A stretch of DNA of 64,000 nucleotides from Plantago major (lineage: Eukaryota > Streptophyta > Magnoliopsida > Lamiales > Plantaginaceae). Made by a program: the position numbers and the translations under genes. Under the pieces are notes generated by a model that saw only the letters and a list, made by a program, of their open reading frames with translations, was not told where the DNA came from and searched no databases. Location of the stretch: positions 62,001 to 126,000 of the forward strand of contig JAIFAC010000234.1 in assembly GCA_026545765.1 (NCBI GenBank), written 5' to 3'. Position 1 is the stretch's first letter; every line of letters begins with the position of its first letter. Shown here one piece after another: positions 49,331 to 60,480 of the stretch.

Positions 49331-49783
49331 AGTGAAGAAATCATCATGGCTTCCATATTAGTGGCTCGGTCCTGTGCAAGGTGGCGGATGGAACATGGTC
49401 ATGGGCAAGGTGGATAGTTATGAGGGTAGTTCGATAACATTGTTCCAAGAAGGTCGCTTCGCCGAGCTTGAAGACAACTGTAATTTAATTCCACTCCTTC
49501 TTTGGCGCTTAGCGACATTTCCTCTCGCTTTATCTCTTCCTCACTGGTTGCATGGCATTGATCCAAGAAAGCTTGCATCCGCCTAGATCAAAGCTCCTTG
49601 GTCGCCCCTCCTTTCCTTGATTCCCTAACCACTTCCTAAAGGTGTGATGAACATACGCTCAACCCTACTTATAGTGAATTGTTCTAAGAGCCACGCTTCT
49701 CGCCTTTCATCTCCACTCCTTGCCGCTATGATTCCTCGTTATTAATCTTGGGAATGGAAGATTCCTCTTGTGGTTTCCATTGC
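49331..49783 (-). other. Y2 region next to the env-position ORF
   Basis: No clear frame. By order it is the C-terminal part of the env-position ORF of Y2, with frames lost. Confidence 0.4.
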
Positions 49784-50230
49784 TTAAAGCATTTCTTCCA
49801 TGATGATCCGCCTAATGTCAACGTGGTGTCTTTCCATTATCGAGTAGACCAATAATGCCTCCCGTAAGGCCGACTCCAATTCTCGCTTCCTTGGTCGATG
49901 TTGGCGCGCATAAATTGCACCCAAAACCCGCATAGTCGCTGAGGTCCGCTTCAGATTCTCTTGTATGTCATCTTCTTCATAATCACTCCGCAAAAGCATG
50001 TGGTGGATCTCATCTTCCACTTCCTCATAGCTCAAGTCGGAGTGCGGGGTGATGAGTCGGTATGGCGCCATGTATGAAGTTGGCGGGCGCCAACTCGTCG
50101 CACAGGTCGCGATTTTGTCCTCGCCGCCTTTTCTTTCCTTTTTGGATTCAGACTTCGTTTTTCCTTTCTTGCTATTAGTTGGAAACAGACGTTTACTTTT
50201 CATGATCATTCTATTATCAAGAACACACAC
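49784..50230 (-). CDS. Env-position ORF of Y2, N-terminal part
   Basis: An open 148-residue frame. It has a lysine-rich N-terminus (SKKGKTKSESKKERKGGEDK), possibly a nuclear signal. A middle acidic helix follows (YEEVEDEIHHMLLRSDYEEDD), then a basic helix ending IMERHHVDIRRIIMEEML. The end segment matches Y at 19750-19830, so this is an element gene. Partner elements encode a putative plant transposon-type domain here. Function unknown. No signal peptide or membrane segment in this part. Confidence 0.55.
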   Translation of the reverse strand: MCVLDNRMIMKSKRLFPTNSKKGKTKSESKKERKGGEDKIATCATSWRPPTSYMAPYRLITPHSDLSYEEVEDEIHHMLLRSDYEEDDIQENLKRTSATMRVLGAIYARQHRPRKRELESALREALLVYSIMERHHVDIRRIIMEEML

Positions 50231-50400
50231 TTTGCTCTAGAGCTAGACCTAGTTTCAAAGGAAATTAACCGATTTGAGGTAATTGAACCGTTTTCTCTTC
50301 AAATCCGACGATTGACGTTGATTGGGAGATTATCTACACAGCATTAGCATCGATTCATTTTCGTTCTACAATTTCTACCTGTGGTTTGTGACAACGAAGG
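50231..50400. other. Border between Y2 and W
   Basis: The change from Y2 (minus) to the W LTR (plus) falls in this stretch. I could not fix the LTR start; no clean target duplication is visible. Confidence 0.35.
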
Positions 50401-51124
50401 GTAAAATGGTATCAATCCACCAATCGCTTTGTGCTTGAGATTATGTTTATTGCTAGTATGATTATGCTTTCGCTTGTTATGAGTAGCTAAACACCCCTAT
50501 TATGGGGTGGTGACTGATTCAATGCATGCTAGCTAGGGTTTATGTGATTCGAAGTGCATCAGGATTCGACTACTTGTGCCTTTTAGATTAATTACTATTC
50601 TTGCTATCACGTTTGATGATCTTCTAGACAAAATCACTGTTAGATTAGGCATCCAAGCCTTGCAAACCTAAATGTCTTTCGTCTTGCTTGATCTAACAGT
50701 TAGTTGCAAACGGTGACAGTAGGTTAGTCAAATTGATTATAACCCAGTGAAACTGACACCTTCATTAGTGCTATTCGTTTTTGAACTCAAGACTGTGACA
50801 ACTTCATGAGTCAATCCAAAGGAATCACATGTATCATGCTAGCTAACTTGTTGACGTTAACACTCTATAATTTCCCCCATTCATATTTCAATCTCGTTAG
50901 TGTCAAAGCAGTTTCTAGTAGTTGCAAGTAGTTGTTTACTCTAGTCTATCATCGTCAAGCAAACAAACTTTTACCGTCAGATATTACTTTTATTCAGAAT
51001 CAAGCTCACCTAGTTAAGTCCCTAGAGACCGACCTCGGGTTAACTTCACTGCATTCTGTGTTTTCATAGTGTTGAGAGTTAGCTCTCGCTATAAAACAAA
51101 TTCAAAACCTGATTTGACACATCA
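50401..51124 (+). repeat. 5' LTR of Athila-like element W (left border uncertain)
   Basis: It ends ...TTTGACACATCA immediately before an Athila-type PBS. There is a ten-base inverted repeat (ACTGTTAGAT / ATCTAACAGT) around 50637-50702. The left border is not established, and no second copy is found in the window. Confidence 0.5.
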
Positions 51125-51130
51125 AGTTTT

Positions 51131-51148
51131 TGGCGCCGCTGCCGGGGA
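51131..51148 (+). other. Primer binding site of W
   Basis: TGGCGCCGCTGCCGGGGA, the Athila Asp-tRNA type, six bases after the LTR end. Confidence 0.9.
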
Positions 51149-51256
51149 CTTAACTCCTTTGTTAAGTTTACGAATTCTTGTGACAGTAATTTTACTTTCT
51201 ATATTTTGAATTCACTGTTTATTCGTTTCCGGTTCAACGATCCCTTTTCGTAGTGC

Positions 51257-52540
51257 ATGAACGGAAGAAGAGGTCTTGATTCACCTATTTCACCGTTTAT
51301 TGACGATATCGATAGGCATTGCAGCATGCAGAGAAGGATCAGGGAGACAGTAAGTGCACCGGTATTTCAGCAACATATCGAAATGGCTAACGAACCACCA
51401 CCTTCCATGGATGCTATCTTCGCACCACCTCTGGGCAACCATCGCTTCAAAGATTGTCATCCTGCATAATATAAGGAACTTTGATATAAAGGGCCATCTT
51501 ATGGCCCTACTCAAGTTCTCTGGGCAGAAGAATGAGGATGTCATGGGATTTGGGTTAGAGCTGGAGCTGTTCATGGGGGGCCTTGCTACGGGTGAGGGTG
51601 TTACTGAGAATGAGCTAAGGATGAGGGTTTTTCCCCTGTGTTTGTATGACAAGGCACGGACGTGATGAATGGTTTCGACGAAGGAAGCCTAACCACACGG
51701 CCTCGTGTATATAGTGCATTCATGTAGAAGTATTACCCCCCTAAAACTTCGCGATTAGGCAACAGATCAAGACTTTTACCCAAATGTATGATGAGTCTCT
51801 ATGAGGCGCTTGATAGGTTCAAGGGTCTTCTCTCAAGGTCCTCATCACCGGTTTCCACCGGCGGATTTAAATCAGTATTTCTATGGCGGAGTAAATGAGA
51901 ACCAGCAGGCTTTGATAGATGTGTCTTGTGGGGGGGGGGGGGGAGCCTGATGGAGCTACCCGCCGATGCTCTGAAGGACAAGTTCACTAAGTCGCATGTA
52001 ATCTAAAGACAGAACCCCAGAGAAACACCAGGGGGCAAAGAGGTGAAGCCAACGCCACCTATGACGAAGGATAGGGATCGAGCGCAGAGATTGCAGCGCT
52101 TACCAATAAAATCAAGCAACTTAAGGCACATGCCTTTAACAGTATCCCCATCTTATCTACTGAGGTTTGTGGAGTCTGCAAGAACCCTGGACACGGAGCT
52201 AATATGTGCAGGTCTTATCTAGCGATAGAAAGGAAGCAGCCCGAAGCGGAAGCACCATAGGAGGAGGTATACTGGGTCCAACAGGGACCATATGGGAAAC
52301 CGGTTTACTGGCAGAAAAGGAACAACTTCAATGCGCAACAAGGAGGGTACCAGAAACCTCCCACCAATCAGTTTAATCGACAGGGTGATAGATCCCTATC
52401 GAAGCTATGCCAATGATAATCATGAGAACCCAACCCCAAGAGCTCAGGAGGTCCAACCAGCAGGCAGTTCTGGATTAGCTGGTGATTTTAGGAGCTTCAT
52501 GAACGAGTTGCAAGAGTTTATTCGCTAGACCAAGGTATAC
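51257..52540 (+). pseudogene. Gag of W with CCHC zinc knuckle
   Basis: It starts MNGRRGLDSPISPFIDDIDR at 51257. After a frameshift near 51450 it reads RNFDIKGHLMALLKFSGQ, then ENELRMRVFPLCLYDKART, the Athila gag core. A 14-base G run at 51930-51943 breaks the frame. A perfect CCHC knuckle, CGVCKNPGHGANMC, is at 52168-52209. A Gln/Asn-rich tail follows (NNFNAQQGGYQKPP). Gag packages the element RNA. Confidence 0.75.
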
Positions 52541-53560
52541 CGCCAGTCCACCGACTTCCGTATTGGGAAGCTGGAGAAGGACAACGATAAGATCCATGGC
52601 GTTCTTCAGCAACTACTTGAGAAGAACCAGGAGAGGGAGAAAGGAAAATTCCCTGGTGCCCCCGATAGGGCAATGGCGATCAAGGTTATAACAGAAACTC
52701 CGGTTGAGGTGACTGTTCGGGAAATGAGACCCGTGTTGAGGTTTCAAAATAGATTTGTGCAACTTGTAGGTGTTCATCATTTGTTCCGATTGCTAGAGAA
52801 GCGACAGTGGAAGAGGTGATAACCCCCGGTAATTCTGCTGATTAGTCAATTTTGGCAAGAGGGAGATGTGTATTGTGGATCATGATCTGGTTTCTGCAGC
52901 AGATGAGGATTCTACGAGTATGGTGTGCACTCCGGAGGTAGGAGCAATTTGCATTCCGGCCGAGGAAGAAGAGGGCACGGAGAATGGAACAGAGTACCCC
53001 CTAGGTAAGAAGAGCTTTAATATTGTAGTGGGGATGGGTACCAAGGTCATAGCAACCTTTGATATCGAGCTACCGTTAGCACTATTCCATACAACCTCTT
53101 CAAAGGATGTAGTTTCACGAGACCGGAGGAGATGAAAGCTCGCCTCGATGGCGGACGGGTCGATAGAGGCTTGTTGGATCGGCAAGGGATCTTGTAGTCA
53201 AGTTAATGGGAGACGATCCTCACCGATTTTGTTGTCTTGAAAGACGTTCGAGAAGAACAGAAGAAAGCATCCAATACAGTCTTACTTGGGTGGCCATTTT
53301 TACTCGCCTCTAAAATGGACATTAGTGTGTTTAGGTGCACAACGACTTATGAGGTGAATGGTCGAGTGGGAATAGTGAAGGCATTGGACTACCTCCCTAA
53401 GGATTTTATTCGAAAGGAGTATTATGCGGGTTTCGTGGGACCTCTCTATGTATTCTCTCAGGAACAGGACAAAAGAAGTGCAAGCAAGGGGAAGTCTAGT
53501 ACCCAGTATCGTGCCAACTAGAGTGCAAAAGTCAAGTTAGAGACTTAAAACAAGCGCTTC
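52541..53560 (+). pseudogene. Protease remnant of W and end of gag-pro
   Basis: A charged linker is at 52550-52700. 52866-53135 is an open acidic stretch. 53237-53521 carries NTVLLGWPFLLASKMDI, matching the LGRPFL-A-S-ID signature near the retropepsin C-terminus. The frame closes with DLKQALPGRQPGF (53545-53583), the same closing words as in Y. The DTG/DSG active site is not readable. No reverse transcriptase, RNase H or integrase follows. Confidence 0.6.
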
Positions 53561-53583
53561 CCGGGAGGCAACCCGGGTTTTAC

Positions 53584-54430
53584 TTGCTTTTTAGATAGCT
53601 TGTATTGCATTCATGTCTCTTCCATTAAATTAGTTGCATTCATGTTAAAAAAAAAATAAAAAATAAAAATAAAAATAAAAAATAAAGAGACGCTACAGTG
53701 AAGGTTTGCGGGCGCCACGTTTTTTTTTCTTTTTTTTTTATTTTTCTGTTTAACGTTTTATCTTCTTCTTCCCCTCACTTCTTCTTCATCATTCTCTTCT
53801 CCTCTCAAACTCCATAACCGACCTCTCCCCTCCAAACCTTCATTCTCTCTTGTTTCTCCACCAAACTTTGCATTCTACGTACAATTGTGAAGCTTGCATC
53901 ATCTAGGACACGAATTTGGCATCAAAAAATCATCTCATCCATTCATTATCCGGATTCAAGGCAAATTCTCAAGAACCCTAACTTTTTGCAATTTGGGGAT
54001 TTTCGTTTTTGAGCAATAATTGAGTCTTCTTATGATATTTCCTTAGTACTTGTTGATCATTGAGCATGTTCTCAGTAGTAATTGTTGCCAATATTATCGA
54101 TTTCCTTGATTTTTACAATTTGTGAATTGGGCATGAATAGTAGGATCTTGTTGGATTGATTTGAGCATGTTTTGAGTATTCTAGCAGTAATGTTGACTTG
54201 ATTCAAGTGCCACTGAGTTGATTATGACTAGTTTTGGTCCATCTTCCATTACGTTAAACTAGCTAGAATACTATTTTTCTGCCAATTATGCTAATTGCTT
54301 GGTTGAGATGTTTTGGGCACTATGGTTTACACTCCTATCGCATACGCTAAGGCCTTATTAATCTTATTAACGCATAGTCCACTAACCATTCATACTCTCT
54401 GCCGTGTCTCCTCTGTCTGTTTTGAATTTC
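53584..54430 (+). other. W spacer, ending in a splice-acceptor-like site
   Basis: It holds an A-rich simple repeat (53646-53690) and T runs (53720-53745). At its end a pyrimidine-rich stretch leads to TTTGAATTTCAG (54421-54432), seven bases before the next ATG. Athila env-position ORFs are thought to be expressed from spliced RNA; this fits. Confidence 0.45.
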
Positions 54431-54438
54431 AGATAATC

Positions 54439-55737
54439 ATGTCTTGCCGAACAAGAGGAGGCAAACGTTCCCGTGATGAGGAAGGATCCTCTTCCAGAGC
54501 CGCCTATAAGCCCTCGAGAGCTGCACAAGCGTATAAGGTGGACTATAAGGTCGCAACAAGTGGCTTCATAGTTGAGCGCGAGATCCATTGGGGTGAGGAT
54601 CCAGCAAGATGAAGTAATACAAAGGATCTGTAGGGGGTTATATCTTTCCAGATGTGGCTCAGAGTGAACAGGAGATACCCCGGTTTTGATGCAGCCTTGG
54701 TATGGGAGTTCTATGTGAATTTCGAGGATATAGAAGAGGATGGAGATGGAGATATACTTGTCCACGTGCGAGGGCAGACAGTCGACTTCAGTCCCGAAGC
54801 CATCTCTAACTTCCTGAGGTTGACTATTCCCAGTGGGAGCAATTCTATTCAAAGACGAGAGGGACAAGATTTTGAAGATTCCTCGCCAGTCCGTCTGCTA
54901 CACTCCATCAAGATGTCGAGTTCCCCAAGCATAAGGAGTGGAAGATCCATCGACATGATTTGACGAAGAAAGCTAGGTTGGTCTGAAATGGCTAGCAACC
55001 ATCGTACCCTAGCAAGAATGAAGAGTATGTTCAGGACACCAGCTCACACTATGCAAAGCCATGCTATCTACTCCACCTAAGTTGGTGAACCTTGAGAGAT
55101 TCTCTATGAGGAATTCAGAGATCGAGGAAGACAAAGAAGGGTCATTAATTTTTCCATGTATGATCACGCTATGCAAAGGCACCGAATGACAAGGGACATC
55201 ACCGATCCTATGGAGGCCCTTCGACTTCGAGTCCTTCAGAAGACCATCGTGGCACGATGTCTTCGGTTTAGAAACTTTCGCCTATCGTCGGCAGCTCGCA
55301 GACTCATCTAGTTCCGGCGAGGAGCCTCCAGCACGCCCATCACGCACTACAGGTATATCACAGGATGCGGGCATTTTTGACTTCCGGGGTATGCAGATTA
55401 TTCGACAGCTTCATGACTTTTGGCACTCAGTACTCCGGACACCTTGATGCTATCACTACTCAGCAACGGGCCATACAAGAGTCATACTATTTTACAAAGA
55501 AGAATATACACAAATTTAGCGAGCACAAGCCGAGATTATCGTGAGCCCAAATTCTCCATGTCGAGCTATTATGAGCAGCAGCAGACTTTTGCCCAAGGTT
55601 GGACCACCCAATACGAGGAGCTGCGCAGATGGCATGTAGATATGCAGGGTTGGCATCATGATATGCAGGCTTGGCAGTCACTGGCTGGCAGCTCACGCCA
55701 GCTAGAAGAGGATGATGATGATGATGGGGATCAATAG
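54439..55737 (+). pseudogene. Second ORF of W, putative plant transposon protein domain
   Basis: It starts MSCRTRGGKRSRDEEGSSSR, a basic, serine-rich head. At 54655-54880 it reads LVWEFYVNFEDIEEDG and VHVRGQTVDFSPEAISNFLR. This is the V-x-EFY-x-N...VRG-x-V-x-FS-x-EAI-x-FL pattern of the 'putative plant transposon protein' family found in Athila-like elements. Breaks occur at 54610 and 54960. The C-terminus (55558-55737) repeats a Gln/Trp-rich pattern (MQGWHHDMQAWQSL) and ends in an Asp run. Function unknown; it replaces the missing pol genes in this element. Confidence 0.65.
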
Positions 55738-56242
55738 TCTTCTTATTTCTTCTTTTCGGGTAGTACCTTCTTCGCTTCTTTTTATTTTTTTCTTTTTTCT
55801 TTTTTTATCCTTTACGCTGGAGACCATCTCTAGTCTAGGTTTGGGGAGGGGGTCGCTTAGTGTACTACCTTTTGTCTTCATCCGGGTAAAAGTGCCAGGA
55901 GCTCACCCTTACACCCCCCTTTCAGATGTTTAGTGAAGTGTCTGCGGATGGACGTATCGTGGAGTCGAAGCGGGTAGACTTTCGGAGTGGTCTGAGTTTA
56001 GTAGTGTAGAGAGTTCTTTGTATTTGAGTAGTAGTATGTATTGGAAGTTTGTTTAGTAGTTTTCATTTGTTGTAAATCAGTAGTTAGAATCTCTGATGTA
56101 CTGCTACCTACTTTTATACCACTCTTTTCAAAATGATTTATAAAATTGAGGCTTCGTCATGCGTGAGCCCATCTCACGAAGATGACCGGTCGCACTAAAT
56201 TGTTTTGATTTTGGCGTGACCAAAGTTGTATCGTAGCCTTGG
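55738..56242 (+). other. W 3' tail, unassigned
   Basis: A polypurine-like tract (GGTTTGGGGAGGGGG) lies at about 55838-55852. No LTR matching 50401-51124 follows. The 3' LTR is absent or too changed to see. Confidence 0.5.
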
Positions 56243-56361
56243 TTAGAATCTTTTGAGGATCCTAGTTTAGTCTTTTCGAGGAGTTTGGTTTGAATCTTTG
56301 AGGATCTCAGGTTAGTCTCTTTGAGGTGTTTTGGTTAGTCTCTTCGAGGTGCTTAGGTTAG
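56243..56361 (+). repeat. Minisatellite, five units of 22-25 bp
   Basis: Five imperfect units of the form TTAGTCTcTTcGAGGtgcTTAGG stand head to tail, ending at the U LTR. Each unit differs by a few bases. Confidence 0.8.
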
Positions 56362-56777
56362 TGATGCAGCGTGTGTGGTTGGATTCAAGAACAATAAACT
56401 CAAAACTCGTTGATTCAAAAGAATACCGAGAATTGACTCAAAACTAGTTGATTCAATGTATCACCAAGAATTGATGGATCAAGATTCGTTGATTCACTGG
56501 AATACTGAAAATTGACAGATTTGGAGGAACACCTCTATTTTTCATATAATATCTCAAAACTCTCTTTTCTAACAATAACCAACCAAGTGCTTAAATATAA
56601 AATCCCTAACCAACTAAAAGGAAAATACCAAATCCTAATTAACTAAGAAAAAAGAAAATACCAAATCCTTATTAACTAAGAAAAAGGAAATATACCAAAT
56701 ACAAATTAAATAAGAAAAAGGAAATATAACATAAAAATAATAAACTAAAATAATTTGACACCATTCGCTCCACATCA
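56362..56777 (-). repeat. 3' LTR of short element U (416 bp)
   Basis: It starts TGATGCAGCGTG and ends CCACATCA, followed by TTCTCTCC (polypurine GGAGAGAA on the minus strand). The first 84 bases recur at 57674-57756. The inner part has three or four copies of an A-rich word (AACTAAGAAAAAGGAAATA). Confidence 0.75.
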
Positions 56778-57658
56778 TTCTCTCCAGGCGTAAAAGATTC
56801 TTCCTAATCATAAGTCACCATCATCACCAAGAATCACGCACAAAACTAAACATTGTGGAAACACATACTAACCATCCACAAGTCTAAACAATTCCCTAGC
56901 CGGGTCATTCTTTCCTCTGTCAAACACATGTCGGGTGTCGCAAATAAACTCTAACACACATGGGTGTATGTAATGCTGGTTACTCTTGTCGCATGTTAAC
57001 TATGTGGATCATGGCAAAGCCACCTATCTCCCCAAAGGATGAAAGCCGAATGGGTTTTCAAGTGTCGATACACTTTTGATCATCTTTGTGTTCATCATGC
57101 ACCTCTAGTTTTGCACCAAAAGATCTCGACAACTCAGTGTCTTCGCTTACTTCACTAACTTGGGTCCCAGATGACAGAGAATAATTATTTGTTGTAGAGA
57201 CAAGTACATCTCATACAAGAAATCTTTTTCTATCTTCTAGTTCTTCCTCGTCCTAAACAATAACAATATCATTCTCGTCATCACTACCCTTTCCCTCTGG
57301 GTAGTCATCCCAAATAGGAGACTCTTTCCAGTTCATCTCGCAACAATGTTCCTCAGTGGTGAAGAATTGCTCGATTCCATCTTGACAATTGTCACACAAG
57401 AAAGTCATAAATCGGATCATAGTGATCCAGGAATCTGCTCTGCTTGACAGCGCACATGATTTGACTTATCCAACCTGATTAGATTATGATCTCCACCGTT
57501 CAGATTCAAGTTCAACGAGTCTTCTTGATGCTGTTAAAATTTCGTGACGATCCAATGGCGGAATCAACGGAAAACTCCATTTTACTCGGACTGCATTGTG
57601 CTGTCAATGCTATACGAAAATTGTCTTTTCTTCACAAAAATCGACCCAGATCACCTGG
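56778..57658 (-). other. Internal region of U, no pol
   Basis: About 890 bases, far too short for gag-pol. On the minus strand near 57260-57410 an open, acidic stretch reads EHCCEMNWKESPIWDDY and EGKGSDDENDIVIV. It may be a gag remnant or a captured piece; not recognised. Size fits a TRIM/SMART-like non-autonomous element. Confidence 0.5.
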
Positions 57659-57670
57659 GCTCTGATACCA
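57659..57670 (-). other. Primer binding site of U
   Basis: The minus strand reads TGGTATCAGAGC exactly, the initiator-Met tRNA site, three bases from the LTR. Confidence 0.9.
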
Positions 57671-57673
57671 ATC

Positions 57674-57756
57674 TGATGCAGCATGCGTGGTTGGATACAA
57701 GAACAATAAACTCAAAACTCGTTGATTCAAAAGAATACCGAGAATTGACTCAAAAC
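57674..57756 (-). repeat. 5' LTR of U, cut by CACTA element
   Basis: The first 83 bases of the LTR (TGATGCAGCATG...CTCAAAAC), then the CACTA end. The remaining LTR is expected beyond the CACTA element and was not found in the window. Confidence 0.8.
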
Positions 57757-57777
57757 CACTACAAGAAATCTGCTCGC

Positions 57778-58105
57778 GATGGATTCTATCCATCGCTATT
57801 TAGTGACCAATCGGTCAGCTTTAGCAACGGATAGAGCGTTTAGCCCTATCCATCACTAATCCGTCGTTGTTTCCAGCAACGGATTCTATTTAGCGACGGA
57901 TAGTATAATCCGTCGCTAAATAGCTTATGCATTGTCTATCCGCTATTAGTATTTGTTGACTTTTGATTTAAAAAAATAAAATAGTATTTTAACGAGGGAT
58001 AGATTATCCGTCGTTAAATATTTAATTAAAAATAAATAATTAAAATTAACGACGGATAGACTATCCGTCGCTATTTAGCAATGGATAATCTATCCGTCGT
58101 TACTC
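57778..58105. repeat. Subterminal repeats of the CACTA element
   Basis: About ten to twelve copies of TATCCGTCGCTAAATA-like words and their reverse complement (AGCGACGGATAG), some as back-to-back pairs. In this family such motifs bind the TnpA-type protein near the ends. Confidence 0.8.
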
Positions 58106-58919
58106 GTTTTAAAATCGGCAAAGCCCTCTTTCTTCCCCATTTCGATTCGCTTTTCTTCTTTCTTCTTCGCCATTTTCGCCCACCTTCCAATTCGCCAAAA
58201 CTCCACCATTCCGCCTATCTTGGACACCTTCAAGCTCGTGGAACAAGGGACTCGGGCATTCAATTTCATCTTTCTTCAACTATTTTTCCGTAATTGAAGG
58301 TATTAGTCTAAAACACTTACTTTGTTAAATTTGGGATTTTGCTAATTTTAGCAATTGTATGTTTTAGAAGTTTGTACTAGCTAGTTTAGCTTAGATTAAG
58401 TAGTGGGTTTGAGGTTGTTTAATTGATAGATTTAGGTCAATTTGAATTTTTGTATCATGTTATGATGTTTGTAAGTATGTATGGTATTTAATTTGATATT
58501 TTCGTATATGTAGTAGGATTAGTGAGATTTGGTTGAGTTTTTGGAGACCATTTAGTGATTTTGGTGGTTGTAGTATAATTGGCTCAGATTAACTTAGAAA
58601 GAATTACTACTATTTTAATTTATAATTCAGAATTGTAATGGAAATTTGAAATTTATAAAAAAAATTAAAACGAAATGCATGTAATTCATGAAATTTGGAA
58701 TTATTATAACTAACAATGCAATTATAGCCGTGAATTGAATTGTAATTGTAATGAAATTCAATACGTAATACGATAGTTATAAATCTAATAAATTCGTATA
58801 TGTCAAAGTTAATCATCTAATATCTATATGTATAGTTAGTTGTTGATAATACCAAGTCTTTGTGATTTATTGTAGTCAAATGTATATATGTTTTACATGT
58901 AGTCAGATACTAACACATT

Positions 58920-59463
58920 TTTCTTATATTTGTTGCATGTTTTTGCAGATGTCGTGACAAAGGAAACCCACCGACATTCCTCCCTTATGCAGTAGGATGG
59001 CTGCTAGTAGCCAGTCGGAGGGTAGTTGAGCAGGAGGGTCAGAGTCAGACGAGCAGCAGGGTCATGATAGTCAGAGCAAATCAACCATGTTCCCGAGACC
59101 CCACCGAAGTTCGAAAGCAGGGCTCGACATCGTCCTGGGTAACTTACTGTATGATCGGTGTCCCTTCACCGAGATTGTGGACGGAGCTAAGTGGGATGGG
59201 AAGCTTGTGTTGTTCCCGAACGGTAGATCGAATTAAGTATTATGCATTTGTATATAGAACATAACTTAAGATAATTTATGTCACATCATTGTTGTACTAT
59301 ACTAATTAATATTCGCTTTTTATCTTATACATTGATAATAAAGTTATGGCCTCTAGAGGCTAGCAATAAACCTCAAGGAGATCATCAGGCAAGAGGGAGA
59401 TGCCAAGGGTAGAAGTGGTCAAGATCACGGACCGCTAAAGCATGAGTACTTGAATGAGTCATG
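58920..59463 (+). pseudogene. CACTA gene, first recognisable exons
   Basis: From an acceptor-like TTTTTGCAG (58948) a frame opens MS then a stop (TGA), so it is broken at once. Downstream it reads PRPHRSSKAGLDIVLGN and EIVDGAKWDGKLVLFPNGRS. A second piece (59350-59463) ends KHEYLNES before a GTAAG donor at 59464. These are the N-terminal, disordered and linker parts of the Ptta/En/Spm-type protein. An early stop may mean decay or a wrong exon choice. Confidence 0.5.
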
Positions 59464-59499
59464 GTAAGTTTAAATCACATTCCTTTATTTGTTATTATA

Positions 59500-59690
59500 A
59501 TCGTTGTTTTAATGTGAGTGGTATGTTAGTCATTGTATGTGAGTGGTATGTTAGCCACTAAACTTGGTGATATGTTAGTCACCACCGTGTTAGTAAATTT
59601 TAGGACAATGTAGTGGTATGTTAGCCACTATATGTTAGTGGTATGTTAATCGCTGAACTTGGGTGATATGTTAGTCACCATTGAATATGT
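59500..59690. repeat. Minisatellite of small hairpins in a CACTA intron
   Basis: Six imperfect copies of AGTGGTATGTTAGCCACT or GTGATATGTTAGTCACC. Each is itself a palindrome with ATGTTA in the loop. Confidence 0.75.
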
Positions 59691-59801
59691 TCTCATTGTG
59701 TTATCTTATTAAATTGATTTCTTTAACGTTATGTAATTTGATGTTGTGTGGAAATGGGAATGTAGAACACATACTTCATTCCCAACCGATTGCTCCCCCA
59801 G

Positions 59802-60029
59802 ATATGGCCTGCATTCGAGACACTGGGGTCAGATTTGTATAAGCATATGGTTAATGAAATGAAAAGAAAGGGCGTTAGGCCAGCATGGTGTGGACCGGAG
59901 GAGTGGGAGCTTTGGGGAAGCATCGAAGCTTCCACGGCCTGTAATGTAGAGAACCGATCGATCGAGCTGCGATGGTACCGGGTGGCAGCACCACTATGGG
60001 TCGCGATCATGCTACAGACATCAGAATTG
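59802..60029 (+). CDS. CACTA gene exon, Transposase_24-like (Ptta/En/Spm) domain
   Basis: The exon is bounded by CCCCCAG (59801) and GTAAGTG (60030). It encodes IWPAFETLGSDLYKHMVNEM, then KRKGVRPAWCGPEEWELWG, a good match to the family core ('M...R..G.RP.W...E.WE.W') of the plant transposase Ptta/En/Spm family. It also has NRSIELRWYR. The protein class is the accessory DNA-binding partner of the CACTA transposase. No stop inside the exon. Confidence 0.7.
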
Positions 60030-60132
60030 GTAAGTGTAAATATAATTTGTCATTTATTCGACATGTGTTTTATGCTTTGATATTCTATACACTTAATTAC
60101 TAGCTAAATGTGTGCATATATACGTTCTTTAG

Positions 60133-60480
60133 GTGTCGGCTGGGGACGAGAAGAGCGCACTGGTGCTCTTTAAAAGAGCCAAGTCAAGAACGGAGATGGG
60201 TCAAAGAAGTCCGAGGTCATTGGTACGCTTAATTTTGGTTAAAGTTCATATTTGTGTAGTACAAGTTATTTTTAAAAAACTGTAATTCATGATATATGCA
60301 CTTTACGATTTCAGGCTGAGGTGGAGAGGCAGCTCGCCGATGTGGGTGAGGAGCTGACAATTGAACAACAAAACAAAGATCTTCTTAGCCAACCTAATGG
60401 ACAACAAAGGCCGAGTATATGGATTGGGAGTTTCAGCCTGTGGTGACTACTCCTAGCTACTCAACATCCCAAAGAATCTA
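60133..60480 (+). CDS. CACTA gene, last two exons
   Basis: Exon 60133-60222 follows TTCTTTAG and ends before GTACG. Exon from 60315 follows ATTTCAG. They read SALVLFKRAKSRTEMGQRSP and AEVERQLADVGEELTIEQQN, the helical C-terminal side. A stop occurs near 60445; a broken extension toward 60640 is possible. Splice phases were checked only by eye. Confidence 0.5.

Noticed and set aside
50637-50702. Ten-base inverted repeat as a terminator or miniature transposon.
   Set aside because: It is inside the W LTR, lacks a target duplication and the loop has no T run.
55838-55852. GGTTTGGGGAGGGGG as the true polypurine tract of W.
   Set aside because: No LTR start follows, and Y2 has several similar internal tracts.
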